Below are positions 1 through 12,999 of a stretch of 64,000 bases of DNA, piece by piece; the first letter of the stretch is position 1, and every line of letters begins with the position of its first letter. The notes beneath the pieces were generated by a model, which worked only from the letters and a program-made list of their open reading frames with translations, ran no database searches and was not told the DNA's origin. The stretch comes from Blasia pusilla. Lineage: Eukaryota > Marchantiophyta > Marchantiopsida > Blasiales. Both the position numbers and the translations under genes were made by a program. Location of the stretch: positions 9,238,001-9,302,000 of the forward strand of contig CM114273.1 of assembly GCA_050084515.1 (NCBI GenBank), in the 5' to 3' direction.

Positions 1-159
1 CAAAACTGCGATGACGATGGCAGCCAAACCAAAGTACATGGTGGCGGCGCAAGTCAGAGAATCAACGATGGTCGTGGAAGACCCTCCACTCCGTAATGGC
101 GGCAATTGCAACCAAAGGGTGGACAATGGCGAATGCTGCTCTGAGCAGTGCTAGGCGAC

Positions 160-420
160 GACAATGGCTGATGGTGGATGGTGGACGGTGGACGGTGGAC
201 CATTGACGGTGATGGTTGACGGTTGATGGTGACGACCGACCATTGATGGCGACGGTTGACTGTCGATGATGATCGTTGACCGTTGACGGCGGACCGTTGA
301 TGGTGACGCTTGACCGTTGATGGTGACAGTTGATTGTTGACTATGATGGTTGATCGTTGACGGTGATGGTTGACCGTTGACCATTGACAATGGACCGTTG
401 ATGGTGACTATGGCGGCGGC
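160..420. repeat. Degenerate minisatellite (GTTGA-rich)
   Basis: A run of variants of a roughly 10-20 bp unit built from GGTTGACCGTTGATGGTGAC-like words fills this stretch. Reading frames through it only mirror the repeat (TVNG/SPSMV-type peptides) and are not taken as genes. Nothing recognisable lies at 1-160 or 420-560. Confidence 0.7.
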
Positions 421-559
421 TGGTTTAGGGTTTGAACAATTTAACCCTAAAAATTGCCTAGCAATGGCAGTTTTGCAAGATTGATCATAACTTTTTTTCT
501 CATAAATTTTAATTACGCACCATTTATTGCAGAGCGTGCACAGCTTCACAATCTACAAG

Positions 560-840
560 AGCGTCAAAAATATTTGGAATCGGACATTCCAGTAAAAACT
601 GACAGGGATTGTTGTAAAGCCAAATGTCTCTTCGGCACATAATTCGGCAGCACTTCCGCATTGATTTCTCCCAACAAAAATGTAAAACATGTGAGAACAC
701 AAATCAGCAAGCTACATGGTGCTCTCGAGAGCATCAGCATGGGGCAACTCACCCCCATAATCAATCCCTATCAAAAATTGGGCAGCGCTTCCGCGCGCCA
801 CTCTTCCACACGAAAAACCAGTAAAGGAAACATCACAAGT
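560..840 (-). repeat. Dispersed repeat family B, copy 1
   Basis: Read on the minus strand, this stretch resembles 30195-30445 on the plus strand. Shared blocks include one around GTGGCGCG(C/T)GGAAGCGCTGCCC, one around GGAGAAATCA with a nearby CGGAAG, and AGAGACATT. The two copies are about 30 kb apart and in opposite orientation. The family is not recognised. A weak reading frame runs through both copies (ARGSAAQ in both) but has stops. Confidence 0.6.
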
Positions 841-1100
841 AAGCGGCTCTTGCTCCGGTGAGCACTCCCATGAACCGCTGAATGGAGAATACGATCCCCA
901 ACCTGCAAAACCAGCGAGTGACTAGCGAGCTTCCCCATGAAGCTCTCTCACTCACTCATTCTCTCTTTGTAAAATAAGATCAAATCTCTCTCACAACATT
1001 ATAGTTCTCACATGTGTGCACTCTCACATGTGTCTCTCAATGTCAAACCAAACCCACTCTCCTACTGAGAGGCTTGGGTTACACACACAAGGCAAGCAAG

Positions 1101-1307
<207 letters not shown>

Positions 1308-1405
1308 TACCCCATTCCCTATCCCAAGCCCTCTCAACGGTAACCTATGCTCGGAGGTCACCTCCTTGGCTCTAGACCTGCTCTAGCGGGTCAAAGGCCA
1401 CTTCC

Positions 1406-2925
1406 CAAAGTGGAAAGTCAACTATCCCCAACATAGAAACTTACCCAAAATAGTAAGTTTCTCTATATGGCTCCAAATGAGCCGAAACGAAGGGGAAATG
1501 TGCTCTCTGAGGTTTCCCGGGGCCTCAACGGGTCATCCTCAACCTCCTGGGCCTGTCCTCCATTCCTCATGTATATGCTTTGCTAGATCCCATCGATCTA
1601 TCCTAACAGTCGTGACAACCATCTCGATGAGAGTGAGCCTCAAAATGATATTTTGCGAATAATCATGCGATTATCTTTTAGGAACAAGACTTAATCTATA
1701 ATATTGAAAAAATTCTTAGTCTCAAACGACAGGTCGAGGGCATTCCTGGTAAGCTACTTGCACTTGAGAAGCATTGTATGGAAAACTACTGGTTTGATTT
1801 GGAATTATATAACAAAATTTTCACAGTCAAACTTTTATGCATCATGAACCAACAACATACATAAATTGTTGCACACCCAAACATTGATAAGCACATTAAT
1901 GATAATTGCTCACACTCATGCACTTTTTTTGACCTCCGATAAAAGTGCACATGTCTCTACCAAGTCTTATTGTAGATTTTTACACTATGTTTGTAATGAG
2001 GTTCATCGCTCTATGCTTAACTATATTTTTTGAAAATGTTTATAGTTCTCTCGACCAATTTCACCAAATGGAAACCACTGAGATATTTTATGGTGCTTAG
2101 CTATTTTTTTCAGCTTCTGCATGAAGCTCTTAGTTATAATGAATTGGATACAAAAGCGACACAAGAATTCTAGGAATGAAACTTGTTATTCAATTGCTTT
2201 GATCATCTATTTTTCCAACTCATAACTACATATTGCATCTACAATTCCCCATCAATATGTGCTCCCACTGTATAAAGTTAATTTTAATCTCGTAGGTTAC
2301 AGCCATCTGGTTCACATTCTTTGCATTTGCCTGATATGTTTTAATTTTCATACATCTTCAGTGCTCACTATCAATGCAAGATTCTTGGCGATCAAATTTG
2401 CATCTTTTCCACATTACAAGGACCTTTCCATGGTAGGAAACGCCAACCATTCAGAGTTCACCATTGACTTTTGCCTTATCGTGTTGTTTCACCTAGTCTA
2501 CATAGTTCCTACTTTGTCATCTTTCCTAATAGTTTTATACACAATGATAAAACTATTCCTACAGATTCCTCCTATTCAGAGGCGGCCTACCTTTGCGAAC
2601 CTTGTAATAGTTCACTATATTTTTTTTCACTAGTTTCGAGGTCCAACCTTGCAATCGTGACAATAAGACCATTGTAGATATTACAACATGCCAAATCGTT
2701 TTCCAACAACATGAGTTTCACCCGGGAATTTAGAGTCTCCCGAGGACATCGACTTCATCACGTTTCATAAGCGTCCTAATGCAAATTTGCGTCTCTACTA
2801 AAGAACTACCTACAGTATGCTAGCTATTTTCCCACTTACATCTTAGCACTTCACAAAATATGAAAATTTTCCCCAAATTTTACTTGACTGATCCGATATC
2901 CCTTACAGCCTACTTCAATGCAACA
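1406..2925. other. Gene-free AT-rich stretch, unclassified
   Basis: No gene or transposon family was recognised. A 124-codon open frame at 2259-2633 (+) is hydrophobic, starts abruptly and matches nothing I know. A short hairpin, AGAAACTTA ... TAAGTTTCT, lies near 1435-1463. Confidence 0.4.
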
Positions 2926-3349
2926 TCTATACTATTAAGGACAACACCACATGCATAATAAGACAAAATAGTGCTTGAATAAAACAAAATAGCAACATTG
3001 TGTTATTTTGACGGAAAATTATATGAGAGGGGATTCCTTATCCATAGTCCCATTTTTTGGGGAGGAGATAGTATAGGTGTTAATAGCGGATAATTAACGA
3101 GGTATTAGTAGTGGATAATGGGTAATTAACAAGGAGGTGGGAATAGTGGATAGTGGGTAATTAACAAGGAGGTGTCAATAGTGGATAGTGGGTAACTAAC
3201 AAGGAAGTGGGAGTAGTGGATAGTGGGTAATTAACAAGGAGGTGTTAGTAGTGGGTAATTAACAAGGAGTGAAGTGGGGAATTTATAGTGAGGATTGGGT
3301 TGTGTTAAGAGAAATTTGGTCACTCGTGCATCGCACGGCAACATACTAG
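2926..3349 (+). mobile_element. Complete non-autonomous Helitron (424 bp)
   Basis: The element begins TCTATACTATTAAGG, a typical plant Helitron 5' end, directly after an A (2925). It ends CTAG directly before a T (3350), as expected for insertion between A and T without target duplication. The subterminal hairpin CGTGC-ATC-GCACG is at 3325-3337, eight bases before CTAG. The inside has no coding potential and contains tandem repeats (3075-3275). It would depend on a Rep/helicase supplied elsewhere, for example by relatives of the element at 30.7-37.5 kb. Confidence 0.85.
3075..3275. repeat. Tandem repeat inside the mini-Helitron
   Basis: Four to five imperfect copies of a unit of about 38-45 bp, with words GTGGATAGTGGGTAATTAAC and AAGGAGGTG. 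Such arrays are common inside non-autonomous Helitrons. Confidence 0.85.
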
Positions 3350-3350
3350 T

Positions 3351-4020
3351 TATACATCATTGCAAGCCGGGCCGCATTCTTGTTTCTCATCCTAGACCTT
3401 GAAGTTAGATGCGAAGTAGAGCACCCAATAAGGGCTTGCAAGAGGAAATGGCACTACATGCTAGAAAGATGGTCATAAACCACCATTAATGGATGGAGTA
3501 AAAGGTTAATGCGGGGAAAAAAATTTGTCTTTGAGCGTATTATCTGATTATGGCTACTACGTACACTTCCCTTTTTTTTTTATGCAAGTGTCCTCCGCAC
3601 GGATTCTTTCTTTTTTTTTCCTTACATTATCCACGTGTTTTATGCACGTATGAATTAACTACTCTCTTCTCCACCGTGTCGGAGACCACACAGGTTAATT
3701 ATTTTCTCTCCCACCCCGAAAAGGGCCGCAGGGTGCGAAGGGTGGATAAACCTGAGTTGCGGAGGCGAAGAGGCAGATGGAGCTCTCGTTTTCCCTGTTC
3801 ACCTGATCCTTCTCTCCTTCGCGTCGCCACTACGCTGGTATATGGTTCACAGTTGGGTTCTGGTTTTCGTCTCATCCTCAGCCATTCTGTCCGTCGTTCT
3901 GGGTGTGCTCGCCTGCCCGCAAGACCGCAGCTGCAGCTCCGCTTCCTTCGCCATTTCCAGTTTAACGAAATCGAGAGTGCTAGACTGTTTCACTCGGTTG
4001 ACCGCACGAAGACGGGAATA
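3351..4020 (+). promoter_or_regulatory. Upstream region and 5' leader of the HMA-type gene
   Basis: The sequence changes from AT-rich to GC-richer at about 3700, the expected 5' leader of the gene starting at 4021. An open frame runs through from 3550 without a stop, but its translation looks non-biological, so I treat it as leader rather than an N-terminal extension. No individual promoter element is claimed. Confidence 0.4.
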
Positions 4021-5310
4021 ATGGCTATGGCCGCAGCAGCGACTCTGCCTTTCGCCCATCTGGTGACTGCTGCTTCTTGTTCACCAGGAGCGTTGGATTG
4101 CATGTCCAGGGTGGAATTCGCCACCACTGCGGCATTCCCCCCGGCCAGAGTGGGCAGAGAGAATAGAAGGAGTGAGTGGGGTTGTCGCAGGGAAACGAGA
4201 TTGCAAGCTGTGGCGGAGCAACTGCAAACGGAAACAGAGAGAGAAGAGGGTATGGAGGAGGCCGTTTCGTCGGACAGTCTGGCCATGTACTTTGAGGTCA
4301 GTTCCATCTGCAATTCCCTCTGGCACTCCTTCCGCCTCAAGCTTCCAGCTTTCTCAACATAATAAGCAGAATTCTTTCAGTCATTCAGTATGTCCCTCGT
4401 CCCTTAGAACCTGCGTCGGGTTGTTTTAAGTTTGAAGAAGCTAGATTGGACTGGGATGCGCCCATTTACCGTCAATGTTTCTTATTGCGGATTTGGGCAT
4501 CCCCTGAGTGTCTGTGCAGGCAGAAGGTTCATTAGCAGACACGTCAATTCCGAAACTGACGAAGACATTGGAGGCAAGTGATGGGTTATGTTGTTGTTGG
4601 AGTTGGAGATATAATGACATGGATACTTACTGTGATGATCTGAAGGAATGAAGTCCTTTGTTTGTCACTTCAGGGGTCTGGCTTTGTCATTGCTTCGAGA
4701 GATCTGCACCTTGCCGCAAGTTTGATGCTGATGATGTGAATTTCGCTAGTGTAGGCCATTGAGGGAGTGAGCAATGTGAAGGTGTACATTTCCGAAGGAG
4801 GTGCAACTGTGAAGGTAAATCTTCAATCTTCTACATGTCAACTATCATCTGGCAGGGTTTGTTCTGTTTCTCGAAAGGGATAGGACTTTACGGCCTTACA
4901 TAACCGTTTATCTTCGTCGTTGTAGACTTACTGTATAAAGCCCCACTGGACTGAATACTGGAGTAACTGTCAATCTTGTCTCGGAGGGTGAAAGGATTAG
5001 ATCGTTGCTTGAATTCTATCAGCAACGACTGTGGAGAAGTGCTTACGGCTGTGGATCTGTCAAAGAATTGATTCACTACAGCTGCTGGTGAATTTCGCGT
5101 ATTGAGAAGGTTTCTGTGTGACAGCTTTCCAAACAAATGAATGTTCAAGCAACTGGAGTGGCGTCTGGATTAGTTGAAGTATTGACCAAGGGCGGTTTCA
5201 AGTTGCAAGCTTTGAATTTGGGTTTTGACGAGGATGGTGAGGATGATGAAGACATGTACGATTATGATTTGTCTTCCTACACAGAAGAGGAGGTAGCTGC
5301 CTCAGAGTAG
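4021..5310 (+). CDS. Plastid-type heavy-metal-associated (HMA-fold) domain protein
   Basis: Four coding exons give 191 residues: 4021-4296, 4520-4573, 4755-4814 and 5125-5310; all junctions are phase 0. Intron 2 (4574-4754) starts with GC (GAG/GCAAGT), a GC-AG intron. Residues 1 to about 60 (MAMAAAATLPFAHL...) are Ala/Ser/Arg-rich and look like a chloroplast transit peptide. The core from about residue 93 to 164 has the beta-alpha-beta order of HMA domains: a helix (SIPKLTKTLEAIEGV), a strand (SNVKVYISEGGATVKL), VQATGVASGLVEVL, then GFKLQALNLGF. The tail is acidic. It resembles the plant 'heavy metal transport/detoxification superfamily' plastid proteins. The metal-binding CXXC of true HMA proteins is absent, so metal transfer cannot be assumed. 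ATG 4027 is an alternative start two codons downstream. Confidence 0.85.
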
Positions 5311-6547
5311 AGGCCTTTTTCTTAGAGCGATTTCAAAATCCTCTAGCTGATTGTAGGTCAGTCAGGTATGACGATCATTTCTTACAACGGAAGTTAGACT
5401 TGTTGTGGGAATGATCAATTTGTATGCTGCCACGTATGGACAAAGAGAAAATCATTTTGCAATTGGCTTCATGCCTACTATAGCGACACAGTTGTCTTCA
5501 ACCATGACTTGACTTGCATTTTTGTACATTCTCGTGTCTTTTATTACCTGGCATCCATGGACGATAAGGTCTCCTTGCAAATCTACACTTAGTTTACCCG
5601 GTCAGGTTTTATTAGTGTTGTCGGATCATCAACAGTGATTGCAGGGAACGATAGTCAGGGTTGTGACAAAATACACATGGAACCTGGACCTAAATTGTCA
5701 TGACAAGCTACTGTCAAGACCCTTTATACTACGTTCTTAATGGGGACTATCCGGCTAGGTATTGATTGATAGTGTCGTCGTATAATCCAACAGTGATTCC
5801 AAGCAATGATAATCAGGATTGTCACAATGATATGTGTGGGACCCGACCTAGACAACCTAGGTACAGGTGCCATATGTATTACACTGGATACTATTCAGAC
5901 TATTTAGTTAAGCTGGACTCGTGAAGATAGTAAGATGACAGCTGAAGTTTCTAACATACTAGTCGGCCCATATTTTCTCTATTCCCTCCTGTGTCAGACG
6001 GATTCACACAATGAAGATGGTAACCCAGGGTGTTTACCCTCCACTTTCAATGGGATTAGATGAATTATATATCCTCTGATTTTGATGAGTTCGAAAAATA
6101 TATCCTCATTTAGAAGGGGCAATTGAGATATACAATTGGACGTTGGACCTACATTCATTATGCAAGCACTTGGTTCAAGTCACATGCTGCTATCTGTACA
6201 TCAAAGGAAGACTGAACTCATGTTCCAGAATCCTCAAGAGACTGGGACAGCTACCAGCTTGAACAGCTTCTAACATCATGTAGAGCGGTGTGGTAGTTAA
6301 AATAATGGAGACAATTTTCATGTTGACATGAAAGCTTGGTGTACACAAAATTCTGAAATGTCAAGATACACTACCCACTTTGTCCTTCATATTCTACTTG
6401 AGAATTAGACATCGTCCACAACTTCCCTCTACAATTATAAATCTACTTTTGTGACAGTTACTTCTACAGAACACAATTATGGTTTCAGATTCAAGCAAGT
6501 TCTAAATCTTCATCGAATTCACACAGTAGGATCTAAGTTTATACAGG
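5311..6547. other. Intergenic region between two convergent genes
   Basis: The HMA gene (+) and PTEN2 gene (-) converge here, so the region holds both 3' UTRs. I see no open frame, transposon or RNA gene. Two short similar phrases, TTGTCGGATCATCAACAGTGA (trimmed: GATCATCAACAGTGATT) at about 5620 and a related CCAACAGTGATT phrase at about 5788, hint at an old local duplication. Confidence 0.5.
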
Positions 6548-9500
6548 TCAGTCTTCTTCAGTCTCATAATCTTCGTCATCCCCAAATGTGAAAACAGACG
6601 CATCCGCAGCACTTGCAACGGCAATGGCTTTGAAATCGCTTGGCACGACAGTAGGATCCACTCTTACCTCCTCTCTTGCATAAGTCTTATTTGAATCTCC
6701 CCTGAGACTCTCAGGGCTCTCTACATCACCTTTTCTTTGATCTCCAAAGTCCACTCTTTTCCCACCCAAACTTTCAGATGCCTTCTCTAGGTTTTCCACA
6801 ATTTTATTAGCATCACCTACTTCTAACACTTGCTGAGAGCTTTCTGAATCATTATCAGCCAAAGGGCTTAAAGGAGGTCCTCCTTTAGGCACCACAGCCT
6901 TCACTCCACCATGAGTCCTGCACTCTTCTGTGGTTCTCAAGACACTAGAACCATCAGCTGCGTCAGGGGGACTACTTGGCCTTCCAAGAGGCTTGGTAAC
7001 ACCAGCATTTGTCCAAGCCCCTTGCGAAATCCCCATTCTATCCATTGCATTTCTCAAACCATCCCCAAAGGTACCTGACATGAAAAATGTGCCAGCAGAG
7101 TTAGGACTTGAGCCTGCTGATTTCTCAGTATCTGCAATGGCTACAAGATCTTTCCCTTTTCCACTACGATTTGACTGCTTATTCGCAGTCCTCTCAGCTT
7201 TAGGATGATCCTCATGGTCTTCACCCTCACTGTCAGTGAAAACGTTGTCCCTCTCACCTTCATTTTTTGTTTCCGATAGACCTACATCGGATGCATTTCT
7301 TGGTGCCAACACCTCTTTTGAGTTGGTCATTATTCCACATTGGACATCGCTAGCTGATTGTGTAGAAGACTGTTCACCCCTCAACTTTGAGGGCAACGGT
7401 GCATCATGATCTAGAACCACAATTTCCACTTGAAATCCAGGCGAGGGCAACCTCCGCTGCATAAATCATATGGTCTGTAAGAGCAGCTACATACGACGTA
7501 ACTAGCACATCATTTCAATTAGGGACCAATCTTGTTAATAGGTGAAAATCGAAACCTGAGACCTGGATTAATTCCCACATTCAGGCAGCCAAATCCAAAG
7601 GCACTACAGCTAAACTACCTTAAACTGGCTTAAACTAGCTAGGCCCTTGTCTAAGCCAAGCCATACAGATGTACCAGCTTTGTATCCAGGGCAAATCTAA
7701 CAGCTAAGAATTAAAATTAGGAGAGGAGTGGGAAATACCTTATCGAATCCATCTAGATCAGCCATTGTAAGAAGCTGCCTTGATTCCATCATATTTGTAT
7801 TCAACCAGCTGCATTCTCAAAACATACCAAACGCATACACAAATGGCAGCTTAAAGTTTGGCTACATCACAGCCAAGGGCAGATCTAACAATAACTAAAA
7901 GTTATACACAACATGACTAACATGCCTCTCCCAGGGTGCGAAGACTAAATTTGAAACTTTGAGAAGAGTTTCATCCCTTTACAACAACAGGAAATTTCTG
8001 AAGAAATGAACCCTAAGGAAAAGAATCTTAAATGCATTCCACTCATTTGAAGGCCACAACTGCTAGGTGAGCTGTAGTCAGTTAGTTTGCAGTAGCATCA
8101 AAACCTTTCAGAGTCTCATTAAGTTATCAGAAGTTCACAAAGTATGCCCAAGATAAAAGTAAAGGCCTATGAGTTCTATGTTATTTAATCATGCAAAATG
8201 AAGAAGCATCACTCTAGGCTACTCCTCAACTGGAACTTTGTAAACGAAATCACTCATGTCCCCCTTGATAAGAGCAAGCAAATTGTAAATGCCGCATACA
8301 CCTGAGAGAAGTGGCTTGTAAAGAAGTGGCACACATTCTGTTCTTCATATGTATTCCTATATTTGATCAGTCATTTGTCCCTAAACTCTCACTTTCCGTC
8401 TACGTCATAGGAGTCTACAATTCCAAGGGCTAGCACTGCATGATCTATGCAATATTCTCCATCTGTCCTGAACACTACTTATTACAACCAACAGAGACCA
8501 GAATCTCTAATTAAAAAGAAAGTGGTGGCATTCCAAGATTCCTTAAAACTGGAAGTTCACATTGGATAAAGAAGACACACCAGTAGAAATCACCATGACG
8601 ATCTTGAAAATGAACTTTGAAATCACCATTCAGGTCTGCAATGCATCGCTCGCCAGGAAGAGCAAAGACCATAACCCCCTTTCGTGGTGCAGCAAACCAT
8701 ATATCTTCAGACTGTATGCAACCATTCCAGAAACCAATCAATAAGAGATGACAGATTCACTGTTTGAAAATTCAGGAGTGAGCCCTAAATCTGATTCCGG
8801 GCACAACTAAAACTGGTCTCGTCTGCAAAAACAAATCAGCACAAGCACTTTAAATAGGACAAGCACTGGCATCCAGTTACAAAAGTGTCTTGCCTTAAAA
8901 CAGGCAGGCGTTTGTAGAATCAGAGCGAATCATGACTGATCTAACTTATTTAATCTCAAGGTCATCAAATCATCAAATTTCTAACACATACCATCATATC
9001 CTTTGTTCTTGGGTGCTTCTTGGTTGAGAACAAAACACCTGTTAAAAGCCCAAATACCACATTATGACCATGCTCACTAATAAATCAAGAAGAAGAATTG
9101 CTAGGAAATGCAGTAAAAAGAAACCCTCTACTATCAAGAAAAAATAACAGCCAGGCTGTTTAGCCTATAAGGCAACCCAGTCCCTTCAATATTCTCTGAT
9201 ATAACTCCAGAAATTGTGGATCTGCCTCCAAGCAGTTGATATATCTTGAATTCTTGTATTAACTATCTACTTCCCAGAGACCAAGAAATACACATGATAG
9301 CATCATACAATAGGATGAACATATTCAGCTGAATGTAAACATATAGGACAGGAAGGAACCCAGAAAGAACTCTAATGAAAAGACGACAGTTATTAAAGAG
9401 AGATGAACACTTGCATGGATAGGCATTTGCTACAGTACCATTATGATCTGAGACAACCAGAGAAGGGCGAACCCAGTACGGACAGCGATGAAGACGAATT

Positions 9501-12500
9501 CCCCGAAGAATGCACCTGCAAGTGACACGATTCAGCATTGAATATGCTAACTAAATTACTCAAGCATAGAGGTGAAAATCTCAGAACGAGTTAAGAGTAG
9601 TGCAAAAAAATCCTCAATGCCAGACCGGACACATCTTTCCATCACATAAAAGATGTTAGGTTCTAAAGCAAAACTCCAAAGCAATCTTATGAAAATTGGC
9701 CCCTGAATACCTTATCCATATACTTCTACTGTTGAACAAAGTTCTGTTTGGTGTGTATGGATTACTATTCAAAAACTCAGATCAGAGAAATACAAATCAC
9801 AGATGACATACTTTCGGCCTGTAGGTGTTTCACCTCCATAGTCCCAAAGCACGCGTTCAAAGTATTTCACGTACCGCTGTCAAAGGAAGTATTCCACCAA
9901 AACTCACTTCTTGAAAAAAACACACATGCCTGGCTAATAACAAGGTCACAAGTCACACTATCCTCTAAAAACGAAATTTCTTGAGAGCCCATAGCCTCAA
10001 GAGGGCAATATCGTTACGAGAAGCCACACCAAGTTTATGGAGTTCTCCAATTCCCCAGCTTTCAACTAAATCTATTTAGGGAAACCACCATGTTCTTTTC
10101 AAAAGTGCCGATTCAACATATTTGTCAGGTCCCTCTACCTGAATTCATCTGAAACTCTGGGATATACTTGAAAGTCTGGATTTCATTTGAGTTGAAGCCA
10201 TGGGTTTCCTAAGACTGTGATTGCATGATTTCCTATGTCCCACCGGCTTGATTTATTTACCATTTGCCTAAGGAGGACATAATTGTGGGGAAAAAGTTAC
10301 CAGGCACCAATTAAGGATGATTGGCTGCAATCTTTCAGAATACTTCAGCTTGGACTTTGTCCGATAAGTAATATTTATTCATTTCTCCCCTCTATCTGTG
10401 ACATGGAAAGGGAAGTAAGGCGTTCGAGATCCAATCAGATCACCATTATACAAGAGGAGATTTCATTTCACTTTAGTAAATTTTCTTCTACAAAACAGCT
10501 GGATTACAACTTCAGTGCTTACCAGCTGACTCGGAAGAATCAGGCCTTTGCCATCCACACAGCGCTTCTGATTGTAGAATGAGATTGACTCCTCACTAGT
10601 CGGGAAGAACTAAGCCCAGAAAAACACAAACAGTTCATATGAGCCACAAAAGCTTCTACCTAAAAGATCTTGCTTCTTAAAACATCAAATTATTTTTTCT
10701 GCATTTCACTTCCCTAGTCTCTTAATTGGGTGGAAGCAGTCACATAAGGTCAGAGCATATGCTTTAGGCCAAGCATTGCAGTCATTACAGTCTAATAGAA
10801 CACTAGACCTTTGGGCAGAGCCTAAACTGATCATTGAACCTTACTTTAAGATAAAGAAGAAGGCAACAAATCATAAGGCCTGTTCTGGCCATCCCAGCTT
10901 TACAATGAACGACCACCACATTCTCAAGATCTCCTTTGAGCCAAGTGTAAGCACTTAGGCAAAAGGCATAAATCAACTGCAATTGTGGGCAGTTGTGATC
11001 ATCGAAGGGAAAGCATGCCACCTGTTCCAGAAACAACATTAGGACTTTTTTCATGAACTGCAAAAGGAGCTGAGATAATTGACAACAGGGAACATCACAT
11101 TTCTTCATTCACTCCTTACAGAAATTCTTATTTCAACCGAGCCTGAGCTTGTGCATCATGCACACTGAAAAGATAAAAGTTTGAAGACACAAAAAAGCTC
11201 ACCTTGCCTTCAAACAATGAGGCATCATATAGGCGCTCGGAGCAGAGATTATACACTTTGTACTTGCCCTGCAAGTTAAGATTTCAGATCACTCAATCTC
11301 AATCCAACACTCTGCTGGGTTTTTTTTTAAGTCCAGAAGATGTCTCTGAAACCCTAGAATTTCTAATCGGGAATACTAAACTGCACCACAAACACCAGCT
11401 CAAAGTTGGAATGTATCAATATTTGAATGAAAATTTGTTATAGCTGCAAGTGATATAAATCACTACAGGCCAAGCCACAACAAGCTTGTTCGATGACACA
11501 GAGTAGTGCAAAAAAGCAGGATAATTTGGTCCTTACATCACATCCTGTCTTGTCCATATTATTTTATGCTTCACACATACACATACAGGTTCTCATACCT
11601 TATGCTGTGTTTCAAAGAATTTGATAACCTCTTCCATATGATTTCGGTAAAATCCCTGAAAGAGCCCCAGACTATTGTTACTTCCACATAAATGAGACAG
11701 ACTTGCACAGAGTAAGCAAGTCTGAGTTCTGGCCCACAAAATGTGACTAGCTGCATTTCAGTAGAAGTAACCTTGACAAACACCCAGACCAAATTCAGTT
11801 TACTACCCATTATCCTCTCTTTGGCTTGGACTAGTAAGACAATGACTTCGGTGGGCACCATAGACACTCGATGAAACAGACGTACCTTGTATGCACAGTC
11901 AACAGTCTAAATTAGGTCCTCTCCACCTTAAGGGTTCAAAAACGAAAATAAAACCTTTCGTGAAAGAATTTCTGAAGTTTATAGTATTTGGAGGTCTTGA
12001 TTTCCAGTACTTTCTGACACAAAGCTCTTGGCATCCAATCCAGACTAAACTATTACACAACAATCTTGCAGCAAGTTTGAAACATCTGCCTACACTGATG
12101 GTGAACAGTGCTTTACTTGCACAACAGGGAGAGATCTATAAAATTTTGAAAGTGCAATACCAGCATAATAATAACATGGAAAAGAATCAACAGATGCCAA
12201 GATTGGTATTGAACTCTACCTCAACGTATCCAAAAAAACCAGAACTCATGTCACCAGCCGGAAAACCCATGGCAATGATGTTTTCTGTGATGTATGCCAT
12301 ATCCAGGTCAAAGCCTCCTTCCTGGAGCATATTCAGAACATATTGAAAAGTGACTGTCAGCTTCGGAAGCTCCTCAAATTTCAAAAGTAATTACATACCT
12401 GAAGTACCATTCAGCACAGAACAAGTTGTTCCGTGAAACAACCCGGGCAGTTAGATGAACTATGACTGATATCTAGAAAGTTCCAATGTAATTTGAGGAT

Positions 12501-12999
12501 TCACCTGGTATCTGCGCTTGTTCTGTGACACCATATGTCGAGCCTTTGTTTGTACAGCTTTCACAGCATTTCTTGAGGTACTCAGAAACCCGTTTTTTAT
12601 TGAACTGAAGGGACCACTTTCCACAGAAGGTGATGCTGGTGCCGAAGTGCTCTCCAGTGGAGCCTCAACAAAGGGAATTTTCAAAGTAGCTTGCTTGCCA
12701 AATCCCATGTTGTTGAAAAGATTGAAGCCTGGCTTTGACTCATTGCCTGTACTTGTTGTTTCCTTTGGATTGGATGTCCATGTTTGAAAGTTTCTTGCCC
12801 AGGCTGATGGTGCAAACTTGCCAGAAGTCGTAGCAGCACTTGAAGGGGCGTTTTTGGGCAGTGACTTAGATCTAAAGCCCCAAGAGCTACTAGAGGGATG
12901 CGGCGCATTTTCAGAGCCATCACTCGAGACAGGGATGCTATTCTCGGTGCTGGAGTCTAGAGGACCGTAGCCACCTAAATTCTGGCTCGTGTCTTCCAT
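6548..12999 (-). CDS. PTEN2: PTEN2-type phosphatase (PI 3-phosphatase / dual-specificity)
   Basis: Twelve coding exons (minus strand, 5' to 3'): 12999-12505, 12321-12220, 11655-11599, 11268-11203, 11021-10845, 10609-10523, 9876-9812, 9515-9439, 9038-8992, 8711-8581, 7808-7739, 7456-6548. All introns are GT-AG and the sum is 2283 nt, 760 residues plus stop. Residues 1-150 are a Ser/Pro-rich N-terminal extension as in plant PTEN2. The phosphatase domain starts near VSQNKRRYQEGGFDLDM, with IIAMGFPAGDMSSGFFGY and YNLCSERLYDA. The catalytic loop is HCKAGMARTG (CX5R intact); the plant-specific Met-Ala replaces Lys-Gly of animal PTEN. A C2 domain follows (FSTKKHPRTKD ... GDFKVHFQD ... DLDGFDKRRLPSPGFQVEIV). 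The long Ser/Asp/Glu-rich tail ends with DASVFTFGDDEDYETEED, a conserved plant PTEN2 ending. It should dephosphorylate the 3-position of phosphoinositides at membranes. It is longer than the roughly 610-residue Arabidopsis protein, mainly in the tail. Confidence 0.95.

Noticed and set aside
160-420. CRISPR-like array
   Set aside because: No constant repeat/variable spacer pattern; the units are degenerate tandem repeats in a eukaryotic genome.
3550-4020. N-terminal extension of the HMA-type protein by ~157 residues
   Set aside because: The in-frame sequence is Phe/Arg-rich with no resemblance to anything. The ATG at 4021 gives a normal transit-peptide start.
6930-7208. Plus-strand open frame of 92 codons
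   Set aside because: Antisense shadow of the last PTEN2 exon.
11891-12346. Plus-strand open frame of 151 codons
   Set aside because: Overlaps PTEN2 exon 2 and an intron on the other strand; no family resemblance.
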